This document shows positions 33,084-41,817 of a stretch of DNA of 47,752 nucleotides, in pieces. Location of the stretch: positions 1 to 47,752 of the forward strand of contig CAYQZZ010000009.1 of assembly GCA_964422155.1 (NCBI GenBank), in the 5' to 3' direction. This DNA comes from JBGPRB01 sp964422155. GTDB taxonomy: Bacteria; Chloroflexota; Dehalococcoidia; Dehalococcoidales; RBG-16-60-22. A program made the position numbers and the translations under genes. Under the pieces are notes generated by a model. That model was not told the origin of the DNA, made no database searches, and saw only the letters and a program-made list of their open reading frames with translations. Positions within the stretch are counted from its first letter, which is position 1. Each line of letters starts with the position of its first letter.

Positions 33084-34544
33084 GTGCAGATAAAAGAAGG
33101 TTTAACAGGAATAGTCGGTGCTGAAAACGTATCCGATGACCCCGGAGCGCTTCTATCCTATTCCAGGGACTGCAGTCTCAGTACTCCTCGAGCCCCCAAT
33201 TATATAGCCAGGCCGAAGAATACGGAGGAAGTGCAGAAAGTCGTCAAGCTGGCTAACGAAAACGGGATACCCATTGTGCCCTGCAGTTCCGGCATCCACT
33301 TTTACGGAAACACGATTCCGAACCTGGGCGGGATAGTGCTGGATTTAAGGCGAATGAACAGGATTCTGGAAATCGACCTGTACAATAAAATGGTAAGGGT
33401 GGAGCCGGGCGTCACCTGGGGGCAACTGCAAGCCGAGGTGGCGAAACATAAAATGATGGGCCTTTCCCCGCTGTTGCCCCACCCGCTGAAGTCCGTACTC
33501 ACCAGCCACCTGGAGAGGGAACCGATGCTGATACCCAAGTTCGAGTATGCCGGCAGCCTCGTAACTTTAGAGGTGGTATTCCCGGACGGCCAGGCGTTCC
33601 GCACCGGCTCCGCTTGCGTACCCGGTTTCCCTGATAAAAGCATGGCAGAAGGCGTTAACCCCGGCGGGCCGGGTTATCTGTCTTATAACTGGCTTGTTCA
33701 GGGCGCCCAGGGAACGATGGGCGTGGTAACCTGGGTCAAGGTCAAGATGGCACCCAGGCCCAAAATAGACAAGACCTTTTTTATTCCTTTTGAGAGCCTC
33801 GAGGATGCCGTCCAGCTGGTCTACAATGTGCAGCGGCGTATGCTTGGCGAAGAATGCCTCATATTAAATAGCGTAAACCTGGCAACTATTCTGGCTAAAA
33901 AATGGCCAGGGGATTTTAATAATCTGATAAAAGTGCTGGCACCCTGGATGGTTATCCTGGTATCGGGTGGAGGCTGGAGACGCCCCGAAGAGAAAATAGA
34001 ATACGAAGAGGACGGGCTACGTGAGGCAGCCGCCGAGCTGCATATCCCGGAACTGCCCACAGCATTGCCCGGTTTACCCGGCCTGGAGAAGGAGTTACCG
34101 GGCATGCTTCGCACGGCCTGGCCTGAGAAAAAGACCTACTGGAAGTTTGCCAGCAAGGGCGCCTGCCAGGATATCTTCTTCAACACAACGCTGAACAGGA
34201 CGCCCGAATTTGTCCGGGTGATGAGCCAGGTAGCCGCTGAGAATGGTTACTGTCTTGACGATATCGGTTTCTACATCCAACCCCTGGAATACGGACGCGC
34301 CTGTCATTTTGAATGCAGCTTCCCTTACAGTCCGGATGAACCTGGTGAAGTGGTGATGATTCGTAACCTGTATGCTGAGGCTATTGAAACCGCCATGGAT
34401 ATGGGCGGTTACTTTTCTAGACCGTACGGCGTGGCAACGAATATGGTCTATGATAAAGCGGCAGGTTATACGATGGCTTTGAAAAAGGTCAAGCAATTGC
34501 TTGACCCCAAGAATATCATGTCTCCCGGTAGATTATGCTTCTAG
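33084..34544 (+). CDS. FAD-linked oxidase A, module 1 (VAO/GlcD family)
   Basis: Flavoprotein of 486 residues of the vanillyl-alcohol oxidase/GlcD superfamily. The N-terminal FAD domain shows ARPKNTEEVQKVVKLANE, PCSSGIHFYGN, LDLRRMNRILEID and RVEPGVTWGQLQAE. The C-terminal substrate domain ends in LLDPKNIMSPGRLCF. It is a paralogue of the gene at 44800-46278: both carry KSVxxSxLERxPxLxP, CQDIFFxTTLNRTP and the same end. The start is GTG 33084 behind AAGGAGG. A CCG-domain Fe-S gene follows after 31 bases and a second flavoprotein after that, the composition of GlcD/GlcF/GlcE. It probably oxidises an alcohol or 2-hydroxyacid and feeds the Fe-S protein. 4-cresol dehydrogenase-like substrates are an alternative. 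Confidence 0.83.
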   Translation: MQIKEGLTGIVGAENVSDDPGALLSYSRDCSLSTPRAPNYIARPKNTEEVQKVVKLANENGIPIVPCSSGIHFYGNTIPNLGGIVLDLRRMNRILEIDLYNKMVRVEPGVTWGQLQAEVAKHKMMGLSPLLPHPLKSVLTSHLEREPMLIPKFEYAGSLVTLEVVFPDGQAFRTGSACVPGFPDKSMAEGVNPGGPGYLSYNWLVQGAQGTMGVVTWVKVKMAPRPKIDKTFFIPFESLEDAVQLVYNVQRRMLGEECLILNSVNLATILAKKWPGDFNNLIKVLAPWMVILVSGGGWRRPEEKIEYEEDGLREAAAELHIPELPTALPGLPGLEKELPGMLRTAWPEKKTYWKFASKGACQDIFFNTTLNRTPEFVRVMSQVAAENGYCLDDIGFYIQPLEYGRACHFECSFPYSPDEPGEVVMIRNLYAEAIETAMDMGGYFSRPYGVATNMVYDKAAGYTMALKKVKQLLDPKNIMSPGRLCF

Positions 34545-34575
34545 TTCAAATTAGATAACATAAGTAGGTGAAAAA

Positions 34576-35838
34576 ATGCTGAAAGTTGAAGAATATAAAC
34601 ATCAAGCAGAGACATGTGTGAGGTGCAGCTACTGCAAATTTATCGACCTCAACTGGGTAAAAAGCTCCAGATTTTCCCGGCAGTGCCCGATAGACACGAG
34701 GTATAGATTCAATCTTTACTCGGCTCATGGTCTGTTGCATACGGCCCTGGCCGAGCTGGACGGCAAACTGGAATTCTCTCCGAAGCTCATGGATGCCCTG
34801 TGGCAGTGCACCCTCTGCGGCGGCTGCGACATAAGATGCAAGCGAAACCTGGATGTCGAGGTGCTGCAGGTAATCGAGGAATTCAGACGCCGGTGCGTGG
34901 AACAGGGAAAGGGGCCCATGCCCGAGCACAAAATGCTGGCGCAAAATGTCAGGACCAGCCACAATATATACGGCGCTGCCCCCGGGGAGCGCTTAAACTG
35001 GATAACGAAAGACATTAAGCCGGCCCCAAAAGCCGATATCCTTTATTTTTTCGGCGACTCCTCATCTTACCGGCGACCGGAGATAGCCCAGGCCACCGCC
35101 GGGCTGCTGAGCAAAGCCGGGGTTCAGTTTATGGTTCTGGAGGACGAATGGAGCAGCGGGCATGAACTCTTCGCCACCGGTCAGCTGGGACTGGCCAAAG
35201 AGATGGCCAACCATAACATTAAAGCTATCCAGAATTCGGGTGCCAAGACAGTGATAACCAGCGACGCCGAAGCCTACAAGACACTCAAGGTGGATTATCC
35301 CAGAATTTTAGAAAAGTCCACCACAGATATGCCTTATACTGTCCTGCATATAACAGAGTATATTGACCAGTTGATGAAAGATGGCAAATTCAAATTCAAC
35401 AGGAGCGTTCCCATGAAGGTAACCTACCACGACCCCTGTAATCTGGCCAGACTGGCCGAACCGTGGTATCACTGGGAACCCAAATATGAACCGCCGAACA
35501 TCGCCGTGGGTAAGACATGGCGGCGCGGGGAAAAAGGCGTTTATGAGCCGCCGAGAAATATCCTCAAGGGAATCCGGGGGATAGAGCTTATTGAAATGCA
35601 GAGAGTCCGGGATAATGCCTGGTGCTGCGGGTATGGTGGTGGGGTGGGCTTGGCCTTCCCGGACTTTGCCCTGTGGACAGCCGGGGAACGGACCGAGGAG
35701 GCCAAGACAACCGGCGCTGAGGTAATAGTAAGCTGCTGCCCCAACTGTAAGGATATCCTCGGTAGAGCCGCTGAGGTTCAAAAAACCGGGATGAAGGTTT
35801 ATGATATTACCGAAGTAATGCTTCGGGCAAGCAAGTAG
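34576..35838 (+). CDS. CCG-domain Fe-S protein, module 1 (first CCG domain without cysteines)
   Basis: Protein of 420 residues of the GlcF/HdrB type. The N-terminal ferredoxin-like part has CVRCSYC with Cys37 and CTLCGGCDIRC, enough for two [4Fe-4S] clusters. The first CCG domain (about 153-235) has lost its cysteines: FFGDSS (Asp161), EWSSGH (Ser193, Ser194) and TSDAEAYK (Asp230, Ala233), where the module 2 protein has AGC, ESCCGG and TSCADCY. The second CCG domain (YHDPCNL, WCCGYGGG, VSCCPNC) is intact. It should still pass electrons, but with one fewer metal site or with that site abandoned. It lies between the two flavoprotein genes with gaps of 31 and 21 bases. Confidence 0.85.
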   Translation: MLKVEEYKHQAETCVRCSYCKFIDLNWVKSSRFSRQCPIDTRYRFNLYSAHGLLHTALAELDGKLEFSPKLMDALWQCTLCGGCDIRCKRNLDVEVLQVIEEFRRRCVEQGKGPMPEHKMLAQNVRTSHNIYGAAPGERLNWITKDIKPAPKADILYFFGDSSSYRRPEIAQATAGLLSKAGVQFMVLEDEWSSGHELFATGQLGLAKEMANHNIKAIQNSGAKTVITSDAEAYKTLKVDYPRILEKSTTDMPYTVLHITEYIDQLMKDGKFKFNRSVPMKVTYHDPCNLARLAEPWYHWEPKYEPPNIAVGKTWRRGEKGVYEPPRNILKGIRGIELIEMQRVRDNAWCCGYGGGVGLAFPDFALWTAGERTEEAKTTGAEVIVSCCPNCKDILGRAAEVQKTGMKVYDITEVMLRASK

Positions 35839-35859
35839 AAAAAGGTAAAGGAGATAACG

Positions 35860-37338
35860 ATGAGCATACCTAAAGAAGCTTATCAGACGCTACAGTCTAT
35901 TGTCGGGCCGGAATGGGTTAGCGATGACCCGGCTATCTGTGAAGCCGACCGCTATTGTAGTCTATCCAGTCCTTCTGATGAAAAACGTCGGCCCGGGTGC
36001 AGCATCGAGCCGGCCAGCACCGAGGAAGTGCAGGCCATCGTCAGGGTAGCCAACAGGTATAAACTGCCCTTCGTGGTAACCAGCACTTACTACAGTGCCG
36101 GCACTTATTGTAAAAAAGATAACTCCATCCTCATCGACCTGAAGCGTATGAACAGCCTTGAGATAGATGAGCAAAACCAGTACGCTATTGTCGGGCCGGG
36201 GGTGGCTTTCTCCGCCCTTCAGGCTGACCTGCTCAAGAGAGGTCTTGTTACCTTTGTCCCGGGATGTGGCGGCCACTCTTCAGTTTTAGCTAATACCGTC
36301 AATATGGGTGATGCCCCTCTCGGGTGGAGGTACAGCCTTGGTTATCAGAGGATACTGGGTGTTGAGTGGGTGCTTCCCGATGGTGAAATACTCAGGATGG
36401 GTTCGAGGTCTATGTCCAACGATTTCTTCTGGGGTGAAGGGCCCGGCCCCGACCTTCGCGGTCTACTGAGGGGATGCGCCGGGCATCAGTCCAAGCTTGG
36501 CATTGTTACCAAGATAGGAGTCAAGGTGTTTCCCTTCGTCTCCGAGGAGCTAAAGCCAGAAGGCTGGGCATACCATACCACCATGAATCTACCGACAAAC
36601 AGGTTTAAGTGGTATAATATCCGCTTTAGTTCCCGGGATGATGCCATTAACGCCATGTTCGAAATCGGCAGGTGTGAAATAGCTCTGGTGGTGATGACGG
36701 TACCCCCGATATTCAGGGGTGTTGCCAGAACCAGAGGAGTGGGTTGCGGCGGCTTCTGGGAGTTCTGGAAGGATGCCGGCCCCAAACTGGCACGGTCGCA
36801 AACAGACCTCCGCGTTCTGCTGTACGGTATCGGCTCCAATAAGCGCCTGGCATATGAGGAGAAGGTATTACTGGATATTGTCGCCGATTACAAAGGTTCC
36901 GCTCGTGAGGCTCCATGTCGAGATGAAACGAACTTCATGGCCGCCGATTCCATCTGCGCCAATGTTGTCGGGGGAAGGTTCAGTTCCGAGGTATCATACG
37001 AATCCATCAATCAGGCCGTGAGGTACAGTAAGGTTGTTGATGAGATAACGGACAAGCATCGACCTCCTATATTGCAGGAGTACAACACCACGGACTGGGT
37101 CTGCCCCTACGAACTGGGCTATATCGCCAAGATGGAATGTCTCCGCATGGCGGCCGTGGAGGACCGTGAGGCACTGGAAGAATGGAAGAACGACTGCCAG
37201 GACGCCTGCGCCGAAGGAGGCGCTTACGCCCTGGTACCCGATAACAAAGTATTCGGGCCCGTCTGGGGTAACTACCCTGAAAAGGAAGATGGAATCAGGG
37301 CAATCTTCGACCCCAATCACGTTTCTGCTCCTGAATAG
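35860..37338 (+). CDS. FAD-linked oxidase B, module 1 (VAO/GlcD family)
   Basis: Flavoprotein of 492 residues. The FAD domain shows EPASTEEVQAIVRVANRY, LDLKRMNSLEID, IVGPGVAFSALQADLL and GVEWVLPDGEILRMGS. A GEGPGPDLRGLLRG segment follows. It resembles the gene at 41818-43491 (EGIVGPE/QSIVGPE start, GPGPxLKGLVRG, GAEWVMPDGELLRVGS) more than its own neighbour at 33084, so it is the B-type subunit. The C-terminal half is divergent and ends RAIFDPNHVSAPE. AAAGGAG precedes the ATG. It is probably a second FAD subunit of one complex with the two genes upstream, as GlcE is in glycolate oxidase; whether it is catalytic is unknown. Confidence 0.82.
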   Translation: MSIPKEAYQTLQSIVGPEWVSDDPAICEADRYCSLSSPSDEKRRPGCSIEPASTEEVQAIVRVANRYKLPFVVTSTYYSAGTYCKKDNSILIDLKRMNSLEIDEQNQYAIVGPGVAFSALQADLLKRGLVTFVPGCGGHSSVLANTVNMGDAPLGWRYSLGYQRILGVEWVLPDGEILRMGSRSMSNDFFWGEGPGPDLRGLLRGCAGHQSKLGIVTKIGVKVFPFVSEELKPEGWAYHTTMNLPTNRFKWYNIRFSSRDDAINAMFEIGRCEIALVVMTVPPIFRGVARTRGVGCGGFWEFWKDAGPKLARSQTDLRVLLYGIGSNKRLAYEEKVLLDIVADYKGSAREAPCRDETNFMAADSICANVVGGRFSSEVSYESINQAVRYSKVVDEITDKHRPPILQEYNTTDWVCPYELGYIAKMECLRMAAVEDREALEEWKNDCQDACAEGGAYALVPDNKVFGPVWGNYPEKEDGIRAIFDPNHVSAPE

Positions 37339-37365
37339 GTGAAGAACCTATAGAAAGGAGGCGAT

Positions 37366-38832
37366 ATGTTGAAGACAGCCCGCCAGTATATAGAGAGTCT
37401 AAGCAAACTTAAGCTGAACCTCTATCTACTCGGTGAGAAGGTTGAAGACTGGGTCAATAACCCCATCATCAAGCCATCAACCAATGCGGTGGCTATGACC
37501 TACAAGCTTACCCACGACCCCAAAACCGAGGCCCTGGCCGCTACGGAGTCCATGCTCACGGGGAAGAAGGTCAGTAGATTCAACTCTCTCTTCAAGAGCC
37601 CCGATGATATGGTCTGTAAAATCAAGCTGCAGAGAGAGATGGGACAGAGGACGGCCTGCTGCTTCCAGAGATGCGTCGGCATGGATGGGATTAATGCCAC
37701 TTTCAGCACCACCTACGAGATTGATGAAAAGCACGGCACCGAGTACCATCAGAGGTTTAAAAAGTGGCTGGAATATGTCCAGGAGAACGACCTGTGTGTT
37801 GCCGGGGCCATGACCGATGTCAAGGGAAACCGGGGCGTATCGCCCAGCAAGCAGGCCGACCCGGATATGTTCGTCCATATCGTCGAACGCCGGGATGACG
37901 GGATAATTATAAGGGGGGCTAAGGCCAACATCACCGGGACAGTGAATTCCCACGAAATGCTGCTCATGCCCACCCTCAGGATGCAGGAGGAGGACAAAGA
38001 CTACGCCGTCTGCTGCGCGGTGCCCACTGATGCCGAAGGGATAACCCATATCTACGGCAGGCAGTCCTGCGACACGCGTAAGCTCGAAGAAGGGGATATT
38101 GACGTCGGCAATTACAGCTTCGGCGGACATGAGACCCTGAGCATCTTTGATAATGTATTCGTTCCCCGGGAACGGGTCTTTATGAACGGGGAATATGATT
38201 TCTCCATCATGCTGGTGGAGCGGTTCGCTGCCTATCACCGGCAGAGTTACGGCGGCTGTAAACCCGGCATCGCTGATGTTCTCATCGGGGCGGCCGCTTC
38301 CATGGCCGATTACAACGGGGTGCGCCGGGCTTCTCATATCAGGGATAAACTCGGGGAAATGATTCACCTCTCCGAGACAATACATGCCTGCGGCCTGGCC
38401 AGTGCCCACCAGGCCTGGAAGACCAAGGCGGGAAACTACCAGTCCCACATACTCCTGTCCAATATCTGCAAGCTTAACACAACCAGATTCCCCTACGAAA
38501 TTACCCGGCTGGCTGAGGACATCGCCGGCGGTATCCTGGTCACCACCCCTTCCGAGAAGGACTTCAAACACCCGAAGATTGGCAAATTAGTTGACAAATA
38601 TCTAAAAGGCGACCCCGCCTATTCCACGGAGGAACGCTACCGGATGCTGACACTCATCCATGCCATGTGCTTTGGCGTGGTTGCCCCCAGCTATCACACC
38701 GAGTCCATGCACGGCGCCGGTTCGCCGCAGGCGCAGAAAATCATGATTGAACGCGAGTCAGACATGGAGTCCAAGCAGCGCCTTGCCCGCAGTATCGCGG
38801 GCATCGACCAACGAGAAGACCCGCTGGTGTAA
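37366..38832 (+). CDS. 4-hydroxybutyryl-CoA dehydratase family protein
   Basis: Protein of 488 residues of the 4-hydroxybutyryl-CoA dehydratase / 4-hydroxyphenylacetate 3-hydroxylase family. All four ligands of the [4Fe-4S] cluster of the Clostridium aminobutyricum enzyme are found at nearly the same numbers: Cys99 and Cys103 (CCFQRCVGMD), His291 and Cys298 (HRQSYGGC). This separates it from the oxygen-dependent hydroxylases, which lack the cluster. The fold is that of acyl-CoA dehydrogenases with FAD. The known reaction converts 4-hydroxybutyryl-CoA to crotonyl-CoA by a radical route that oxygen destroys. The next gene is an iron alcohol dehydrogenase, and an AbfT-like CoA-transferase is upstream. 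Another 4-hydroxyacyl-CoA may be the real substrate. AGAAAGGAGG precedes the ATG. Confidence 0.88.
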   Translation: MLKTARQYIESLSKLKLNLYLLGEKVEDWVNNPIIKPSTNAVAMTYKLTHDPKTEALAATESMLTGKKVSRFNSLFKSPDDMVCKIKLQREMGQRTACCFQRCVGMDGINATFSTTYEIDEKHGTEYHQRFKKWLEYVQENDLCVAGAMTDVKGNRGVSPSKQADPDMFVHIVERRDDGIIIRGAKANITGTVNSHEMLLMPTLRMQEEDKDYAVCCAVPTDAEGITHIYGRQSCDTRKLEEGDIDVGNYSFGGHETLSIFDNVFVPRERVFMNGEYDFSIMLVERFAAYHRQSYGGCKPGIADVLIGAAASMADYNGVRRASHIRDKLGEMIHLSETIHACGLASAHQAWKTKAGNYQSHILLSNICKLNTTRFPYEITRLAEDIAGGILVTTPSEKDFKHPKIGKLVDKYLKGDPAYSTEERYRMLTLIHAMCFGVVAPSYHTESMHGAGSPQAQKIMIERESDMESKQRLARSIAGIDQREDPLV

Positions 38833-38856
38833 ACTTGGAAAAGGAGGCGAAATAAA

Positions 38857-40053
38857 ATGTCTTACTTTCTGAGTCCGAAAAAGGTCCTGTTTGGTAAGGG
38901 GATGCTGAAGAGGTTGGGTGCTGAGCTTGAAGGTCGCGGTAAGAAAGCCGTCCTGATTACCGATAAAAATATGGTCAAGCTCAGCGGAGAACTCGTTGAG
39001 GTAGTCAAAGGCGCCGGGTACGAGGTCAGAATCTGGGACGGAGCGGAGCAGGAACCTTCGACGGCGGGTGCCGGCGAGGCCCTTAAGGTGCTCCAGGAGT
39101 TTGCCCCTCAGCTTATCATTGCTTTCGGCGGAGGCTCGGTCCTGGATACGGCCAAGGCAGCCTGGGTGCTCTGGGAGAACCAGGCAATCCCCCCCGCTGA
39201 GATTACTAAAGCCGTCAACGTGAGAGCCGAGTTAAGCTGGCAGAAAAAGGCCAGGTTTATGGCTGTGCCCACGACCAGCGGCACCGGCTCGGATGTCACC
39301 TGGGCTATCGTGCTCACGGACACGGCTGCCCACCGCAAGATAGGCTTTGCCAACACGGAGATAGTGCCTGATATTACGTTACTGATTCCCGAGTTTACGG
39401 TCGGTATGCCCAGGGCACTGACGGCCAGCACCGGGCTGGATGTTCTGGGCCACGCCCTCGACGGATATACCGCCAGGCAGCAGACCGATTTCAGTGACGG
39501 ACTCTGCCTGCAAGCCATGAAGCTGGCCTTTGAGTGGCTTTCCAAAGCGTGTGCCAATGGCAATGACCTCGTCGCTAGAGAGAAAATGCAGAATGCCGCC
39601 ACCATCGCCGGACTGGGATTCGGCAACAGCAATACATCGCTCTGCCATGCCCTGGCACATACGCTCGGGGCTACTTTTAACATACCTCATGGGCGGTCGG
39701 TAGGCATAACGTTGCCTTATTCGCTGGAATATATTGCCTCTAATCCTCCGCTCGAGGGCGCCCCCAATCCGGTGGAGAGGCTCGGCATCGCCGCCAGGTT
39801 CGCCGGGATTCAGGCTAATTCAGACCAGGAGGCAATAAAGAAATTAATTCAGAAATTAAGAGACCTGGCGAAGGAAACCGGCGAGCCGCTGAGCTTGAAG
39901 GAAACCGGAATCACGCAACAGCAGATGAACGATAAACTGGATACTCTGGTGGCTCTCGCCAGCAAGGACGTCAACATGTACTCCAGTCCCTGTGAGTGCA
40001 AGGATGAAAAGCTTAAGCAGCTATTCCTGGACGTATGGAAAGGGAGTGTTTAA
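38857..40053 (+). CDS. Iron-containing alcohol dehydrogenase
   Basis: Type III alcohol dehydrogenase of 398 residues. The NAD-binding part has AFGGGSVLDTAKAAW near residue 90 and PTTSGTGSDVT near 138. Metal ligands are Asp195 and His199 (GLDVLGHALDGY), His264 and His278 (CHALAHTL, NIPHGRS), matching the FucO numbering closely. It would interconvert an aldehyde and an alcohol with NAD(H). Beside the 4-hydroxybutyryl-CoA dehydratase-family gene, a 4-hydroxybutyrate dehydrogenase-like role is plausible. AAAGGAGG precedes the ATG and the gap to the upstream gene is 24 bases. Confidence 0.9.
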   Translation: MSYFLSPKKVLFGKGMLKRLGAELEGRGKKAVLITDKNMVKLSGELVEVVKGAGYEVRIWDGAEQEPSTAGAGEALKVLQEFAPQLIIAFGGGSVLDTAKAAWVLWENQAIPPAEITKAVNVRAELSWQKKARFMAVPTTSGTGSDVTWAIVLTDTAAHRKIGFANTEIVPDITLLIPEFTVGMPRALTASTGLDVLGHALDGYTARQQTDFSDGLCLQAMKLAFEWLSKACANGNDLVAREKMQNAATIAGLGFGNSNTSLCHALAHTLGATFNIPHGRSVGITLPYSLEYIASNPPLEGAPNPVERLGIAARFAGIQANSDQEAIKKLIQKLRDLAKETGEPLSLKETGITQQQMNDKLDTLVALASKDVNMYSSPCECKDEKLKQLFLDVWKGSV

Positions 40054-40061
40054 AAACAGTA

Positions 40062-40190
40062 TGTCGTTGCGAGGGCGACCTGCTCGCCGAACAAGTTCTT
40101 TGGCAGGCGAGAGCCCGAAGCAATCTCCAACAATGCATTAAATCTGATTCACGGATTGCTTCGCCCGCCTGAGGCGGACTCGCAATGACA
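40062..40190. repeat. Palindromic intergenic repeat element (GTCGTTGCGAG type)
   Basis: TGTCGTTGCGAG (40062-40073) and CTCGCAATGACA (40179-40190) are inverted repeats with one mismatch. Inside, GAAGCAATC pairs with GATTGCTTC, and GCAGGCGAGA and CGCCTGAGGCGG form smaller palindromes. It separates the alcohol dehydrogenase from the hydrolase gene. Confidence 0.65.
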
Positions 40191-40232
40191 TTGGGAGTCC
40201 AGAATTCGGGGAGAAGCTAGGGAGCAAAAAAT

Positions 40233-41093
40233 ATGCCGGTTTGCCGGGTTGATGACATTAATATTAATTACAGGGTGTACGGCAAGGGGTTCCCCCTGGT
40301 CTTAATCCATCCGTTCTCAGCCAGCCTGGGATTTTGGGCGCCGCAAATTGAAAAACTGTCACCTAAATACCGGATTATAGCCTATGATGTCCGCGGCCAC
40401 GGCTTGTCCTCGGCGCCGGCCGGCGAGGAGAATTACACCCTGGATATCCTGGTAGAAGACCTGCATAACCTCCTTACCCACCTGGGGGTGGCTAAAGCCT
40501 ATATCGGCGGCCTCTCTCTGGGCGGTGCCATAGCCCTGGGCTATGCACACCGATATCCCGGGACGGTCAAGGCCCTCCTTATCTTTGATATTCACGGCGG
40601 CTTCCAGCCGCCCTCCGATGCCGCGGCACAGGCTGCCATGGCCGAGGGGAGGGCGAAGGGTGAAAGGTATGCCCAGGAAAGAGGCATGGCCGATTTTGCC
40701 CGGCGCCAGATTGCTGCTGGTACTGCTTTCCCTCCCGTCCCCGAGGATGAAGCACATCAGGAGCAATACGTCGAGAGAATGTCCAGGTTCCCGGTCAACG
40801 GGTATATCGGCGTCGGCCGGGCCAAGCCCTGGGAGGCTGAATGGCAGCGCCAGGCCGCCGATAGAATCAATGTGCCCACCCTGATTACGGTTGGTAGTGA
40901 CGATCTGGAAATGGTAGTATCGGGTACCAGGATATTACACGAGCACATCAAGGGCTCGCGCTATGTGGTAATAAAGGGCTCGGTTCATGAAACAGCGCGG
41001 TGGCGCCCCGATTTATTTAATCAGGCTGTTACTGAGTTTCTTAAGGCGGTGGATGCCGGCAAACCGGTGGCGGGAGAAATGACCTTAGGTTGA
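40233..41093 (+). CDS. Alpha/beta hydrolase
   Basis: Hydrolase of 286 residues. The oxyanion region is LVLIHPFSASLGFW, the strand motif DVRGHGLSS is near residue 52 and the nucleophile is Ser95 in GGLSLGGA. A likely acid is in VGSDDLEMV, and the catalytic His is in KGSVHETARW near the C-terminus. The pattern resembles enol-lactonases and C-C bond hydrolases of aromatic degradation. Cleavage of a ring-derived ester, lactone or diketone would suit the neighbours but is inferred. No signal peptide is present. Confidence 0.85.
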   Translation: MPVCRVDDININYRVYGKGFPLVLIHPFSASLGFWAPQIEKLSPKYRIIAYDVRGHGLSSAPAGEENYTLDILVEDLHNLLTHLGVAKAYIGGLSLGGAIALGYAHRYPGTVKALLIFDIHGGFQPPSDAAAQAAMAEGRAKGERYAQERGMADFARRQIAAGTAFPPVPEDEAHQEQYVERMSRFPVNGYIGVGRAKPWEAEWQRQAADRINVPTLITVGSDDLEMVVSGTRILHEHIKGSRYVVIKGSVHETARWRPDLFNQAVTEFLKAVDAGKPVAGEMTLG

Positions 41094-41177
41094 GAGGCTA
41101 CCGGCAGACTCAAGAGTTTCAACCCGACAACTAAAACCCGGTTGACCCAATGTAAATCTCGATGAGGTGGAATAGGA

Positions 41178-41753
41178 ATGTTGCTTGTAATCGGAATAAC
41201 CGGAGCCTCAGGAGCGATATACGGCATCCGGCTGCTTGAGGTATTATCGACCAATAAAGAAGTGGAAACACACCTTATCATTTCTAAAGCCGGAGAAGAA
41301 ATCATAAGACATGAAACTGATTGGGGTCTGGAAAAAGTAAAAGCACTGGCAGATGCCTGCTATGATATCGACGACATCGGTACCAGGCTTTCCAGCGGTT
41401 CGTTCCGGAGAGACGGTATGGTCATTGCTCCCTGCAGCATGAAGACCCTGTCGGCAATAGCAAACTCGTACGCCGATAACCTGATAGTCCGCTCTGCCGA
41501 TATAACACTAAAGGAGAGAAAGAGGCTGGTTTTACTGGTTAGAGAGACCCCGTTTCATCTGGGTCACCTGAGAAATATGGTAAAGCTGACAGAAATGGGC
41601 GCTGTTATTTTTCCCCCGGTTCCTGCCTTTTATCATAAACCACAGACAATTCATGACCTCGTTGACTTCACCATAGGCAGGGTCCTGGATATGTTTGATA
41701 TAAAGCATAATCTCTACCCGAGGTGGTCGGGTTTAGCCGACGAAGACAAATAA
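41178..41753 (+). CDS. ubiX: Flavin prenyltransferase UbiX
   Basis: Enzyme of 191 residues that prenylates FMN to make the cofactor of UbiD decarboxylases. The N-terminal VIGITGASGAIYGIRLLE binds the FMN phosphate. APCSMKTLSAIANSYADNLI and the LVRETPFHLGHLRNM region are also typical. The length is normal. A UbiD-family decarboxylase gene lies 4.8 kb away on the other strand, so this UbiX probably supplies its cofactor. It is the last gene of the rightward operon and converges on the leftward module 2. Confidence 0.95.
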   Translation: MLLVIGITGASGAIYGIRLLEVLSTNKEVETHLIISKAGEEIIRHETDWGLEKVKALADACYDIDDIGTRLSSGSFRRDGMVIAPCSMKTLSAIANSYADNLIVRSADITLKERKRLVLLVRETPFHLGHLRNMVKLTEMGAVIFPPVPAFYHKPQTIHDLVDFTIGRVLDMFDIKHNLYPRWSGLADEDK

Positions 41754-41817
41754 GCCTAAGCTATTCGAGACGAAACCTCCTGGATAAAGAACGCTATGCT
41801 TTCAGGGAGAAACGTCG

